A stretch of 32,029 nucleotides of DNA, taken from positions 1-32,029 of the IMG/VR virus record IMGVR_UViG_3300027142_000028. One strand, 5' to 3'. The notes under the pieces are model-generated. The model had not been told where the DNA came from and ran no database searches. It worked only from the letters and a program-made list of their open reading frames with translations. Both the position numbers and the translations under genes were made by a program. Source of the DNA: a virus. Below are positions 16,196 to 23,502 of this stretch, piece after piece (positions within the stretch are counted from its first letter, which is position 1; the number at the start of each line of letters is the position of its first letter).

Positions 16196-16213
16196 TATAA
16201 GGAGTCCACGAAC

Positions 16214-17560
16214 ATGGCTGATACGACACCAATAGTAAAACTTTTAGCAGACGGCGGAATTGAGTGCGCAAAAGGTTTGGAACTCAAAGATTGCGGCTAC
16301 AAGCCGGGAGCAAAAGTTTGTGGCAAGTGTGGAGCAAAGGCTGTCACGCAAACGGAAGAAGCCGTACCTGCTGACGCAGCACCAGAAGTAGCAACCGAAA
16401 AATCTGAATGGGTTACAGCCTCGGATGAAAAAGTAGCAAAGATGGCACATGAGGAAACAGAAATGGCAGAGGACGAAGAAATGCCTGCTCCTAAAAAGAA
16501 AAAGAAGCCAGCAATGCCAATGGTCGCCGAAGAAGAAGAGACGGACGACGAAGAAGAGGATATGCCAGAAGATCTTGACGAGGAAGAAGAGAAGATGTAC
16601 GGCGAGATTGAAAAAATGATGGAGCAACGCAAAAAGGCTCGAGCAAAGCGTATGGAAACAATGGGCGTCAAGTCAGCAGACTATGACGATCTTGCTTTTG
16701 TTTGCGCTATTGAGCGTCGGGTTTACGCAGGCGGTTCAGAAATTTGTGCATCATGCCCAGGTGGATGTGAACAACAAGACACAATGCCAAGTCTTCTAGA
16801 AGTTGAAGGTATGGCTGAGAGCATGTTTGCAGGAAAAGTTCTTGACTCAGGCTACGCAGATGAAGTTGATATTTTTGTTGTTGATGTTCAACGCAAAGAT
16901 GGAAAACCTGTTGAGGCTTACTTTGACGGAACAAGCGGAGAATGTATGGGTTGGCATCTTCTCAACGAAGACTTGATCGGTGAAGTAGCAACAGTTCCTG
17001 GTCAGAAAGTTATTTCGTTCAGTGAGGCTTCTGCTATCGCAACAAAGTCAATTGATGGTGAAGTTGTTTCTGTTGATGCAGATATGTTTGACGGATACGA
17101 CGCTTACGCAGTTGAAATTGAAGGCGTAGACGGAAAATCTTACGATGTTTATGTTGGGGTTGACGGTGAAATTCTCGGCTTTGATGAATACGAGCCAGAA
17201 GAAGCAGCCGACATTGACGAAGAAGTAGCCGACATTGCCTTGAAAGCAATGTACAGCGAAGATGAGCGCATGGAAATGGCTAAGGGCGGAATGGCAATGG
17301 CAGACGGCTCTTACCCAATCAAGGACGAAGAGGACTTGAAGATGGCAATTATGGCTGTCGGTCGTGCGAAAGACCAAGACGAAGCAAAAATGCATTGCAT
17401 GAAGCGCGCCAAAGAACTTGGGAAAGAAGACATGATCCCAGAATCATGGACTTCAGAAAAACCAAATGAAAAAGTTCTTCTTGACGATGAAGCAAAAGAG
17501 TTCTTGAGCAGTTTGATGGAACTTGAAATGCTCGAAATTGAAACAGGATTTGACAAATGA
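16214..17560 (+). CDS. Acidic head accessory protein with Cys-rich N-terminus and PepSY-like domain
   Basis: 448 residues from ATG 16214, which has AAGGAG; the frame stays open to 16064 but the hairpin and ribosome site argue against that start. Residues 1-50 hold CAKGLELKDCGYKPG and VCGKCG, a zinc-ribbon-like cluster. An acidic Glu/Lys-rich stretch follows (about 75-150), then CASCPGGC. Residues of about 215-325 show two strands-and-helix units (FVVDVQRKDGKPVEAYFDG; FSEASAIATKSIDGEV with YAVEIEGVDGKSYDVYVGVD) that resemble PepSY domains. The C-terminal motif DEEDLKMAIMAVGRAKDQ with KRAKELGKEDMIPESW recurs in head proteins of actinophages. A scaffold or decoration role is inferred from position after the protease. 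Confidence 0.72.
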   Translation: MADTTPIVKLLADGGIECAKGLELKDCGYKPGAKVCGKCGAKAVTQTEEAVPADAAPEVATEKSEWVTASDEKVAKMAHEETEMAEDEEMPAPKKKKKPAMPMVAEEEETDDEEEDMPEDLDEEEEKMYGEIEKMMEQRKKARAKRMETMGVKSADYDDLAFVCAIERRVYAGGSEICASCPGGCEQQDTMPSLLEVEGMAESMFAGKVLDSGYADEVDIFVVDVQRKDGKPVEAYFDGTSGECMGWHLLNEDLIGEVATVPGQKVISFSEASAIATKSIDGEVVSVDADMFDGYDAYAVEIEGVDGKSYDVYVGVDGEILGFDEYEPEEAADIDEEVADIALKAMYSEDERMEMAKGGMAMADGSYPIKDEEDLKMAIMAVGRAKDQDEAKMHCMKRAKELGKEDMIPESWTSEKPNEKVLLDDEAKEFLSSLMELEMLEIETGFDK

Positions 17561-17820
17561 GAAAACTGAATCAACCTGTTGACTCAGTCAACACTTCAGG
17601 GCTTCTTTTTGACACAAAACAAGAACAAGTCCCTGTGGTAGCGACACCCGAAGTAGAGGTTGCTGTTGTTGAGGTTGAAGTCAAGGAAGAACCAGTAGTC
17701 GTTGAACAAGCCGTAGAAGAAAAAGTGGAACCCAAAAAGGCTTCTAAGAAAAAAGAAGTAGAGGATGATGATGTGGTTCCAATGTCAACAATCAATAAAG
17801 CGTCAGACTCAAGCGACTGA
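17557..17820 (+). CDS. Small acidic Val/Glu-repeat protein
   Basis: 87 residues. The ATG overlaps the previous stop (ATGA), giving translational coupling. The sequence is mostly alternating Val and Glu (EVEVAVVEVEVKEEPVVVEQ) followed by a Lys-rich KKASKKKEVEDDD patch and a Ser-rich end. It has no fold-like core and is probably disordered or a coiled segment. A linker, scaffold fragment or chaperone is possible; nothing identifies the role. The minus-strand frame opposite is a Ser/Thr shadow. Confidence 0.65.
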   Translation: MRKLNQPVDSVNTSGLLFDTKQEQVPVVATPEVEVAVVEVEVKEEPVVVEQAVEEKVEPKKASKKKEVEDDDVVPMSTINKASDSSD

Positions 17821-17832
17821 TAAGGAGAGGCG

Positions 17833-18573
17833 ATGATTAAATCGTCTCGCGCTTTTGACGCAAACGAAAGAGTCGCAGAGTATCGCAAATCCGTTGCGGT
17901 AGTTCAAGAAAATCTTTTACTTTTTAAAGGGTTCCTCGGACCGACCATAAAAGATAGACCCGATCTAGATTCTGTTGGAACACGTGCTGCTCGTGCGGCT
18001 GGTGTGATAGTGGATGCGCTAGGTAAATTGCGATGCCCGCCGGGTACTCCAAACGCAAATCAATTTACTGACATGCAAATGTCTAATTGTTTGATACCTA
18101 GTGCAGAAACAGCAGCAAAGGAAGTTGCCTCTTTTGCGGGGAAGATGATTGACGGTGCTAAAGGCATTCTGAAAACCGAAAACGTAAGGAACGGAGCAAA
18201 AGCGACAGCGCTCGCGGCTTTGCAAGTATTGGATTACATGCATGCGGACGGTTCAGGGTCACTCACTGACTCCACATTAATGAGCCTGGTTTTATTGAGG
18301 TCTGGTGGTGCTCAAGTTTTGGAATTCGCTACTGATTCTCTTCAAAAGAGAGGAAAAATATCTGGCCGAAGAAAAGAGCAACTAGACGCAATTGCATCAA
18401 AACTTGAGAAAGATGCCTCAATTGATGCAAGAAACTTTGTTCTAGCGAACCTAAAAAGGCGTAAAGAGAAAAAAGAAAAACAGAAAGAAATTGATGACAC
18501 CATGGTTGCGGAGTTAAGTGGCACATTAGATGTGGGCGACACAACTAAAATAGAGAAAGAATCATTGACATGA
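17833..18573 (+). CDS. Hypothetical protein with the CPxG...TD...C motif
   Basis: 246 residues with AAGGAGAGG before ATG 17833. Residues 68-86 are CPPGTPNANQFTDMQMSNC, the same 19-residue Cys-to-Cys pattern as in four downstream proteins. The flanks are helical: an N-terminal helix pair (ANERVAEYRKSVAVVQENLLL), then ETAAKEVASFAGKMIDGAKG and ALAALQVLDYMHADGSGSLTDSTLMSLVLL. The C-terminal third is a highly charged helix (LANLKRRKEKKEKQKEID). No enzyme motif is visible. This is the simplest member of the motif family, where the motif stands alone in a helical protein. A head-associated or packaged protein is inferred from its place between head genes. Confidence 0.75.
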   Translation: MIKSSRAFDANERVAEYRKSVAVVQENLLLFKGFLGPTIKDRPDLDSVGTRAARAAGVIVDALGKLRCPPGTPNANQFTDMQMSNCLIPSAETAAKEVASFAGKMIDGAKGILKTENVRNGAKATALAALQVLDYMHADGSGSLTDSTLMSLVLLRSGGAQVLEFATDSLQKRGKISGRRKEQLDAIASKLEKDASIDARNFVLANLKRRKEKKEKQKEIDDTMVAELSGTLDVGDTTKIEKESLT

Positions 18574-18689
18574 AAAAACAGCACATAGCCAAATGCTTAG
18601 AGATTTACAAAGGCTTCGAACCTGATATTCTTGGGGTAGTAGGTTGGTGCCCAACATGCAATGGGATTAATCCCTACCAGATCAATTAG
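18570..18689 (+). CDS. 39-residue CPxC mini-protein
   Basis: The ATG overlaps the stop of the previous gene (ATGA), a coupling used throughout this operon. The product is 39 residues: a charged helix-like start (MKKQHIAKCLEIYKGFEPD), then VVGWCPTCNGINPYQIN. One CPTC pair plus Cys9 could bind a metal or form a redox site, though three Cys make only a partial zinc ligand set unless it dimerises. It is too short for most gene callers. The next gene starts 20 bases later. Confidence 0.55.
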   Translation: MKKQHIAKCLEIYKGFEPDILGVVGWCPTCNGINPYQIN

Positions 18690-18709
18690 CACCCAAAGAA
18701 CTGACAAAA

Positions 18710-20449
18710 ATGAGCAATCACCTCAATCAAGATTTTGAATATTTTGCGAGGAAACTCCGCATGTCTATGCGCGAGAAAACAAAAATGAAAAGAACAAATA
18801 TTGCATTAGGACAAGAACTATTTTTTGACCCTGAGAACGCAAAAACAAAGTTTCTTTTCACCAAAGGATCTAATGTTCGCAAAACACCCTTAGACGGAAA
18901 TAGGGCTCTTTTAAACTTTAAAGCAAAACTTTACTTAAAATCCCGTATTTCTCGTTTAGGTGCAGAAACTTTTATTGGCGATGAAACTAAGCGCGGTGGT
19001 TTAGGTAAATGGTTTGAAGAAGAATGGGTTGACATCTCTCGCCCTAAGAAGGGTGGAGGCTTTGAGTCTTGCGGTCGTGGGGACGCAAATTCGGGGAAGT
19101 ATCCAAAATGTGTAAAAAAATCTAGGGCAATGAGTATGACTGCTGAGCAAATTGCTTCCGCTGTGAGCAGGAAACGCCGAGCCGAAAACTCTCAAACTCG
19201 TGTGGATAAGAAACCAATCAATGTGTCCACAATAAAATCTGATGTAGTCACATCTTGTTGTGAAGAAAACGAAATCAAGGGTGTCAATATTCCGACTGAC
19301 TCCGAACTTTATGCACGAGTGAAAGCGGAAGCAAAAAAGAAATTTAATGTTTACCCGTCTGCTTATGCGAATGCTTGGCTTGTTCGTGAATATAAGAAAC
19401 GCGGCGGTGGATACCGAGTAGGTAAAGACGATTCAGAGGGCTTAGAAGAAAAAGCAGGAATTATTGGTTCTGGTTCAAGTGCGGGAAGAGCATTGCAAGG
19501 CATTGGTTCAGCGTTAACCCCGGGAAATATTTCTCCAATCACTTCACCGATTCGTTCGAGAGTTTACGGCGCCCTAATTCCTGGTGGTGGTCAGGGTGTG
19601 CTTAGTAGGTTAAAGCCAAATCGTAGACGTCAAGCACGATGCCCTGCTGGTTTTGAATTTGGTGGAAGGTTCACAGATAACCGTTTTTCCACTTGTGGTG
19701 CTCAACTATTTGAAATACCAGGTCCTTTAGAACTTATTAGACGGGCAATGCGTCCTGCGGCGGCACCAAAACTTCCGCAAGCACGACAGGAGAATCTTTC
19801 TGAAGTATTAGAAGGTGCGCCAACTTCAGCAAGGACAATTCAGATTCAACGCATGGCACAAATTCCAAGAACGGGTGCTTTTCAAAAAGATAAGTTCAAT
19901 CGTTCGGTAGCGGATTCAATCAAACTACTCAAAGGCGCCCCAAAGGGTGAGGGCAGAATGATTCGTAGAGACGGCGTAATTTTGCGCCCTGTTGTTCCTT
20001 CTTCTGTTTTGCGTTCATTCAGTGAAAACCCTGACATGGAAGATGGCGCAATGATTCGCGCTATTCAATTGCCTGCCGATATTGGAGCAGACGATTTAGC
20101 GCTTCTTGGTGGTCCGTCAATGAGCAAGATTGCTTTCGTTGCGCCAAACGGTGTGACCGTGAGTATTGAACGCTCACGACCTTTCACGATTGGCGAAAAA
20201 CGCAAGTTCCCACGAATGATTAATTCTCTTGCAGAGTCAAGCAACAAAGACAACATCATCAAAAATATTGAAGACTTCGCAAAAAATTCTGATGGCGCAT
20301 TCAAGTTCATTGCAGATACCGGCGATATTCCTAATGCACTGGAACTTGTAGAATACACTGGCGCCGACGGGGTGGAACGAACCGCCACACGCTGGATTTA
20401 CGAAACATTTATTAAGCCTGATTTGGTAAAAGCCCGAAAGAAACAGTAG
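18710..20449 (+). CDS. DUF5872-like protein with the CPxG...TD...C motif
   Basis: 579 residues. Two segments recall the viral DUF5872 family: about 98-150 (WVDISRPKKGGGFESCGRG, KYPKCVKKSRAMSMTAEQIASAV) and 198-235 (ELYARVKAEAKKKFNVYPSA, YANAWLVREYKKRGGGYR). The second is thought to be a small DNA- or protein-binding unit, function unknown. A Gly/Ser/Pro linker leads to CPAGFEFGGRFTDNRFSTC (311-329), the shared motif. The last 150 residues look folded (ADIGADDLALLGGPSMSKIA, FVAPNGVTVSIERSRPFTIG). The first 60 residues are basic. It ends directly against the next start with no gap. The ribosome site is weak (AAAGAA), suggesting coupling to the upstream genes. Confidence 0.75.
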   Translation: MSNHLNQDFEYFARKLRMSMREKTKMKRTNIALGQELFFDPENAKTKFLFTKGSNVRKTPLDGNRALLNFKAKLYLKSRISRLGAETFIGDETKRGGLGKWFEEEWVDISRPKKGGGFESCGRGDANSGKYPKCVKKSRAMSMTAEQIASAVSRKRRAENSQTRVDKKPINVSTIKSDVVTSCCEENEIKGVNIPTDSELYARVKAEAKKKFNVYPSAYANAWLVREYKKRGGGYRVGKDDSEGLEEKAGIIGSGSSAGRALQGIGSALTPGNISPITSPIRSRVYGALIPGGGQGVLSRLKPNRRRQARCPAGFEFGGRFTDNRFSTCGAQLFEIPGPLELIRRAMRPAAAPKLPQARQENLSEVLEGAPTSARTIQIQRMAQIPRTGAFQKDKFNRSVADSIKLLKGAPKGEGRMIRRDGVILRPVVPSSVLRSFSENPDMEDGAMIRAIQLPADIGADDLALLGGPSMSKIAFVAPNGVTVSIERSRPFTIGEKRKFPRMINSLAESSNKDNIIKNIEDFAKNSDGAFKFIADTGDIPNALELVEYTGADGVERTATRWIYETFIKPDLVKARKKQ

Positions 20450-20854
20450 ATGCAAAAAAACGAAGTCAACTTCAAGGCTTTGACTTTCATCTCAGAACAG
20501 ACAGCAAGCACTTTTAATTACGAAGTAAAGGGTGTTCGTGCTTTATGGGATCCGAGTCTGTCAATACCTGGCACTAATCGGCGTGGGGGTTGGCGTTGCC
20601 CTGTCGGTACTCGTTACGGCGGACAAATAACGGACAGATTCGGTCGCTCATGCGGATGGGGGGTTGCGAGGCGTATCGCTAATCAAATTGCCGACATCGG
20701 TGAACGTTTGGAAAACGTTGACGACCGCAAGCGCAATAATCGTCTTGCTAAACGGAATGCTCGCATGCAACGACTTTTGGCTCGACAGCAGAAACCTGGT
20801 TTGCTTGAGCGTGGCGCAAGAGGTGTCGCCGAAGCACTTGATGGCGGGCAAGCA
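20450..20854 (+). repeat. Shared N-terminal module, copy A
   Basis: First of three homologous coding segments. Over 38 codons from the WDPSL motif it differs from copy B at 21 codons, and only one changes an amino acid (Trp/Phe). Confidence 0.85.
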
Positions 20855-23074
20855 CCACAACAGCGTCCAAGAATTCCTGTTCAGCAACAGCGTCCACAAA
20901 TACCTATGCAGCCACCTCAACTTTCAGTTGCTGATATTGATCCAGTTTCACCTCGTCCTCGTCGCCGAAGAGGGAATCTTCGTGAATCAGAACAAAGACG
21001 AATGGAAAGAGAACTTGTAGAACCTGGCGCACCTCGTACAGGCGAACCACCAAAACCTAATAGACCAAGAGGACGACGAAGAGCCGCCACACAACAAGGC
21101 GCAAAGCGAACTGTGCGCAGAAAACCCGAAGCGGATTTTGTTGACGGGGTAAAACCTTCACCAACCGCAATCCCACAACGAAAACCACCGCCAGCGCCAC
21201 CAAAACCATTAGTTGTAGAACCAGATCCTAATTTCAATGCACCAGATTTAGGCGGAAGTGTTCCTGATGCTCGTTCAGAAAGAAATGTGCGTAACCGTTT
21301 CCGTGAACAAGGATTACCCGATACTGCATATTGGCGTGAACAAGATTTCCCTGAAGGGGAAGACAAGTTAGAACTTGAACGCAGGTTTGGACGTTATTAC
21401 GGTGAAGATAATAAACGTAACGCACGAGGCGATTATGTAAACCGAAAAATTAAAAAAGGGGCTAATCCACCAGCCCAACCAAGAAGCCAACCTCCTCAAC
21501 CACCAGCACAAGTTGAACCACCAGCAGCGGCTCAACGAGTGGGACCGCCACCAATACGTAGGGTATTAGATGTTGACGGAGAGTTTAACAAACCCGAAGA
21601 CCAACCAGTTAAAGACATAATAAAAAGAAATTTAAATAATTATGAACCTAATGCTTACAATAATTTACGCGGGTTGACCAAAGAACAATTGCAATCAAAG
21701 AAAGCACAATTGAAACAACGACAAGATCAAGTATTGGATAATCAGTTTAATATTCAATTGGCTTTTTGGTCTCAAGAAAAAAACAAAAACGAGACCGCTC
21801 GAGAGGCAGCGAGATCAATGTTGGTCAACGCACACCTTGAGCGCGAAAAAAATAAACTGGATCAAGAAGCAGTAGATATGCGAATGGTTGAAATTGATGC
21901 AGGTATTGAATGGCGTCAAAAACTTCCAAAACAATTACCTGCCGATCTGAGACCTCAAGTACAGGCACCACAAGCGCCAATCGCTGATGCCCCCGAGCCA
22001 CAAGGCGGTTTTGACGTTTCTCCACCAATTTCAAAAGATGATCACAAACCTAATTTGATTGGGAAAATAGGCGAAGATGGTTTACCTGATGTCAAAAGTG
22101 TACCTATGGGCAACAAGGGTATGGATAGCCCGCAAAAAGCAATTGATCATTTAGAAAAAGGTGGGGATCTTGCTGATGTTCCAGATGATCTGTTGAAAGA
22201 AGCACTCAATGGGGCGACTGTCAGATTCAGGACAGAGAATCTTGGTGGTGGTGGGGTTAACGCAAATGTATCGGGGAATATGACTTTGTTTTCTGATTCT
22301 TTGACTGGGAAAAAGTACTATTTGAAATACCAAATTGAGTCAGCAGCAAAAAATGAAGACTTCCACGAACTTATTGGAAATAACCTTGCTGGTCGTTTTG
22401 GTTTTCCTATTGGGGGTTTTAGGGTAGACAGTCCGCAACAGAGAGGCTTTGATGGCAATCCAGCAGATGTTGCAAATAACGGGCGTGCAATTCTGTTTGA
22501 ACACGCAGGAAACTATGTTGATGGTCCTTTAACGGCAGGTAGGGACGCTACTGCTCGTGATATAAAAGCAAGCGACCGTGTACGGGCAACATTGTTGGAC
22601 TTCACTATGGTCAACAGAGATCGTCATGGTGGAAACTTTTTTGTTTCAACAGATGCGAACGGAAAACGCAGATTTGTTCCAATCGACCCATCGCTCGGAT
22701 TTGACGCAGAATATGGTGGGCAAGTTCACTTAGGCTTTGAGGGGGACGACGCTGGGTTCATGGGGTGGTTGGGTCATGGTTATGGTGGCGGAAGAAACGA
22801 TATGGTTCGTTCGTTGCGTGAACAATATCTAGCGGGTTCTTTAAGTAGACGAGAAGTAACCGCAGCCGTAGCGGATGTTCAACAATCAATTCGCGAAGCG
22901 GAAAGAAAAAATCCGTATATGAACATGGTTGAAGACGCTTTGGTTACAGTGGGAGCCAACGGTCAGCGTAGACTTGCTCGGAGAGATAAGGTTATTGAAA
23001 GACCTCAAGCAAAAATGAAATACATTACAGATGTTGACCCATCTAGAATCGCTGGTTGGATTCTAGGGTTATGA
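20450..23074 (+). CDS. Large modular protein A: conserved N-terminal module plus kinase-like C-terminal domain
   Basis: 874 residues, starting one base after the previous stop. Residues 1-135 are the shared module, with WDPSLSIPGTNRRGG and Cys50-Cys68 (CPVGTRYGGQITDRFGRSC), then GWGVARRIANQIADIGERLE and a basic helix. Residues of about 135-380 are Pro/Arg/Gln-rich and disordered, with a LRESEQRRMERE repeat shared with protein C; 385-480 are charged helices. Residues 544-590 match protein B (GNKG, GGDLADVPDDLLKEAL). The C-terminal part looks like a protein- or lipid-kinase fold: Lys626 in KKYYLKY, a following helix with FHELIGNNLAGRFG, catalytic loop DFTMVNRDRHGGNFF (Asp724, Asn729) and Asp746 in PIDPSLGFD. 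HipA and PI3/4-kinase families share this DRHxxN ... D order. Substrate unknown. Confidence 0.8.
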   Translation: MQKNEVNFKALTFISEQTASTFNYEVKGVRALWDPSLSIPGTNRRGGWRCPVGTRYGGQITDRFGRSCGWGVARRIANQIADIGERLENVDDRKRNNRLAKRNARMQRLLARQQKPGLLERGARGVAEALDGGQAPQQRPRIPVQQQRPQIPMQPPQLSVADIDPVSPRPRRRRGNLRESEQRRMERELVEPGAPRTGEPPKPNRPRGRRRAATQQGAKRTVRRKPEADFVDGVKPSPTAIPQRKPPPAPPKPLVVEPDPNFNAPDLGGSVPDARSERNVRNRFREQGLPDTAYWREQDFPEGEDKLELERRFGRYYGEDNKRNARGDYVNRKIKKGANPPAQPRSQPPQPPAQVEPPAAAQRVGPPPIRRVLDVDGEFNKPEDQPVKDIIKRNLNNYEPNAYNNLRGLTKEQLQSKKAQLKQRQDQVLDNQFNIQLAFWSQEKNKNETAREAARSMLVNAHLEREKNKLDQEAVDMRMVEIDAGIEWRQKLPKQLPADLRPQVQAPQAPIADAPEPQGGFDVSPPISKDDHKPNLIGKIGEDGLPDVKSVPMGNKGMDSPQKAIDHLEKGGDLADVPDDLLKEALNGATVRFRTENLGGGGVNANVSGNMTLFSDSLTGKKYYLKYQIESAAKNEDFHELIGNNLAGRFGFPIGGFRVDSPQQRGFDGNPADVANNGRAILFEHAGNYVDGPLTAGRDATARDIKASDRVRATLLDFTMVNRDRHGGNFFVSTDANGKRRFVPIDPSLGFDAEYGGQVHLGFEGDDAGFMGWLGHGYGGGRNDMVRSLREQYLAGSLSRREVTAAVADVQQSIREAERKNPYMNMVEDALVTVGANGQRRLARRDKVIERPQAKMKYITDVDPSRIAGWILGL

Positions 23075-23084
23075 TAGATGTTCT

Positions 23085-23381
23085 ATGAAAGTGGCACTAT
23101 TTACGATGAGGGATCCCTCAATTACTGCGACTCCTTTTGCGATGGTTGAAGACGATAAGGGCACGATTAAGTATTATTCAAAAAACAAAGAACGAGACAA
23201 AGAAGACAACAAACGAGCCTTAGACGCAAAAAAGACGCTCAAAGATCAGCCCCTCTTGGAATATCTGATGCACGGGTACTCTTATTACAACACTGAAATT
23301 TTGGATTACAAGGGTGAGAACAAAGAAAAAATTAACAACTTTTTAATCGCTTTAGGACATAAAAAACTAAATAACAAATAA
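23085..23381 (+). CDS. Small protein between modular proteins A and B
   Basis: 98 residues, starting 10 bases after protein A. The first half looks like a short beta unit (KVALFTMRDPSITATPFAMV, EDDKGTIKYYSKN), the second is Lys-rich and helical (NKRALDAKKTLKDQPLLEYLMHG). Its beginning resembles the first 45 residues of protein B (RD, TPF, a V-rich strand, then a Gly turn) and more weakly the 106-residue gene at 26463. It could be a partner, chaperone or neutraliser of the large protein beside it, by analogy with effector-partner pairs; that is inference. The ribosome site is poor, so coupling to protein A is likely. Confidence 0.65.
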   Translation: MKVALFTMRDPSITATPFAMVEDDKGTIKYYSKNKERDKEDNKRALDAKKTLKDQPLLEYLMHGYSYYNTEILDYKGENKEKINNFLIALGHKKLNNK

Positions 23382-23402
23382 TATATTTACACTAGGTTAA
23401 AA

Positions 23403-23429
23403 TTGTCATCACCCTGTTAGTGATACCAT
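23403..23429 (+). promoter_or_regulatory. Candidate promoter before modular protein B
   Basis: TTGTCA (23403-23408), 15 bases, TACCAT (23424-23429), with TGA just before the last box. It lies in the only sizeable gap (121 bases) in this gene block and has the same layout as the site at 5498-5524. An ATCAC/GTGAT inverted repeat (23408-23424) falls between the boxes. Confidence 0.33.
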
Positions 23430-23502
23430 TTTAAAGTAGCGATATTGCGATGCAAGACTTACAGGGCTTGCTCAATGCCTTCACAAATGTGGAAAGTAAA
23501 AA

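Noticed and set aside
16064-16213. Longer start of the acidic head protein
   Set aside because: The extension crosses the hairpin and has no ribosome site, while ATG 16214 has AAGGAG. The CxxC-like content of the extension kept this open for a while.
16244-16671. Minus-strand Phe- and Ser-rich frames opposite the acidic head protein
   Set aside because: They are mirror images of GAA/GAG/AAG runs, giving artificial hydrophobic or Ser stretches.
17833-18573. Major capsid protein
   Set aside because: Too short and helical, with a Cys motif shared with non-capsid proteins; no HK97 capsid pattern in this window.
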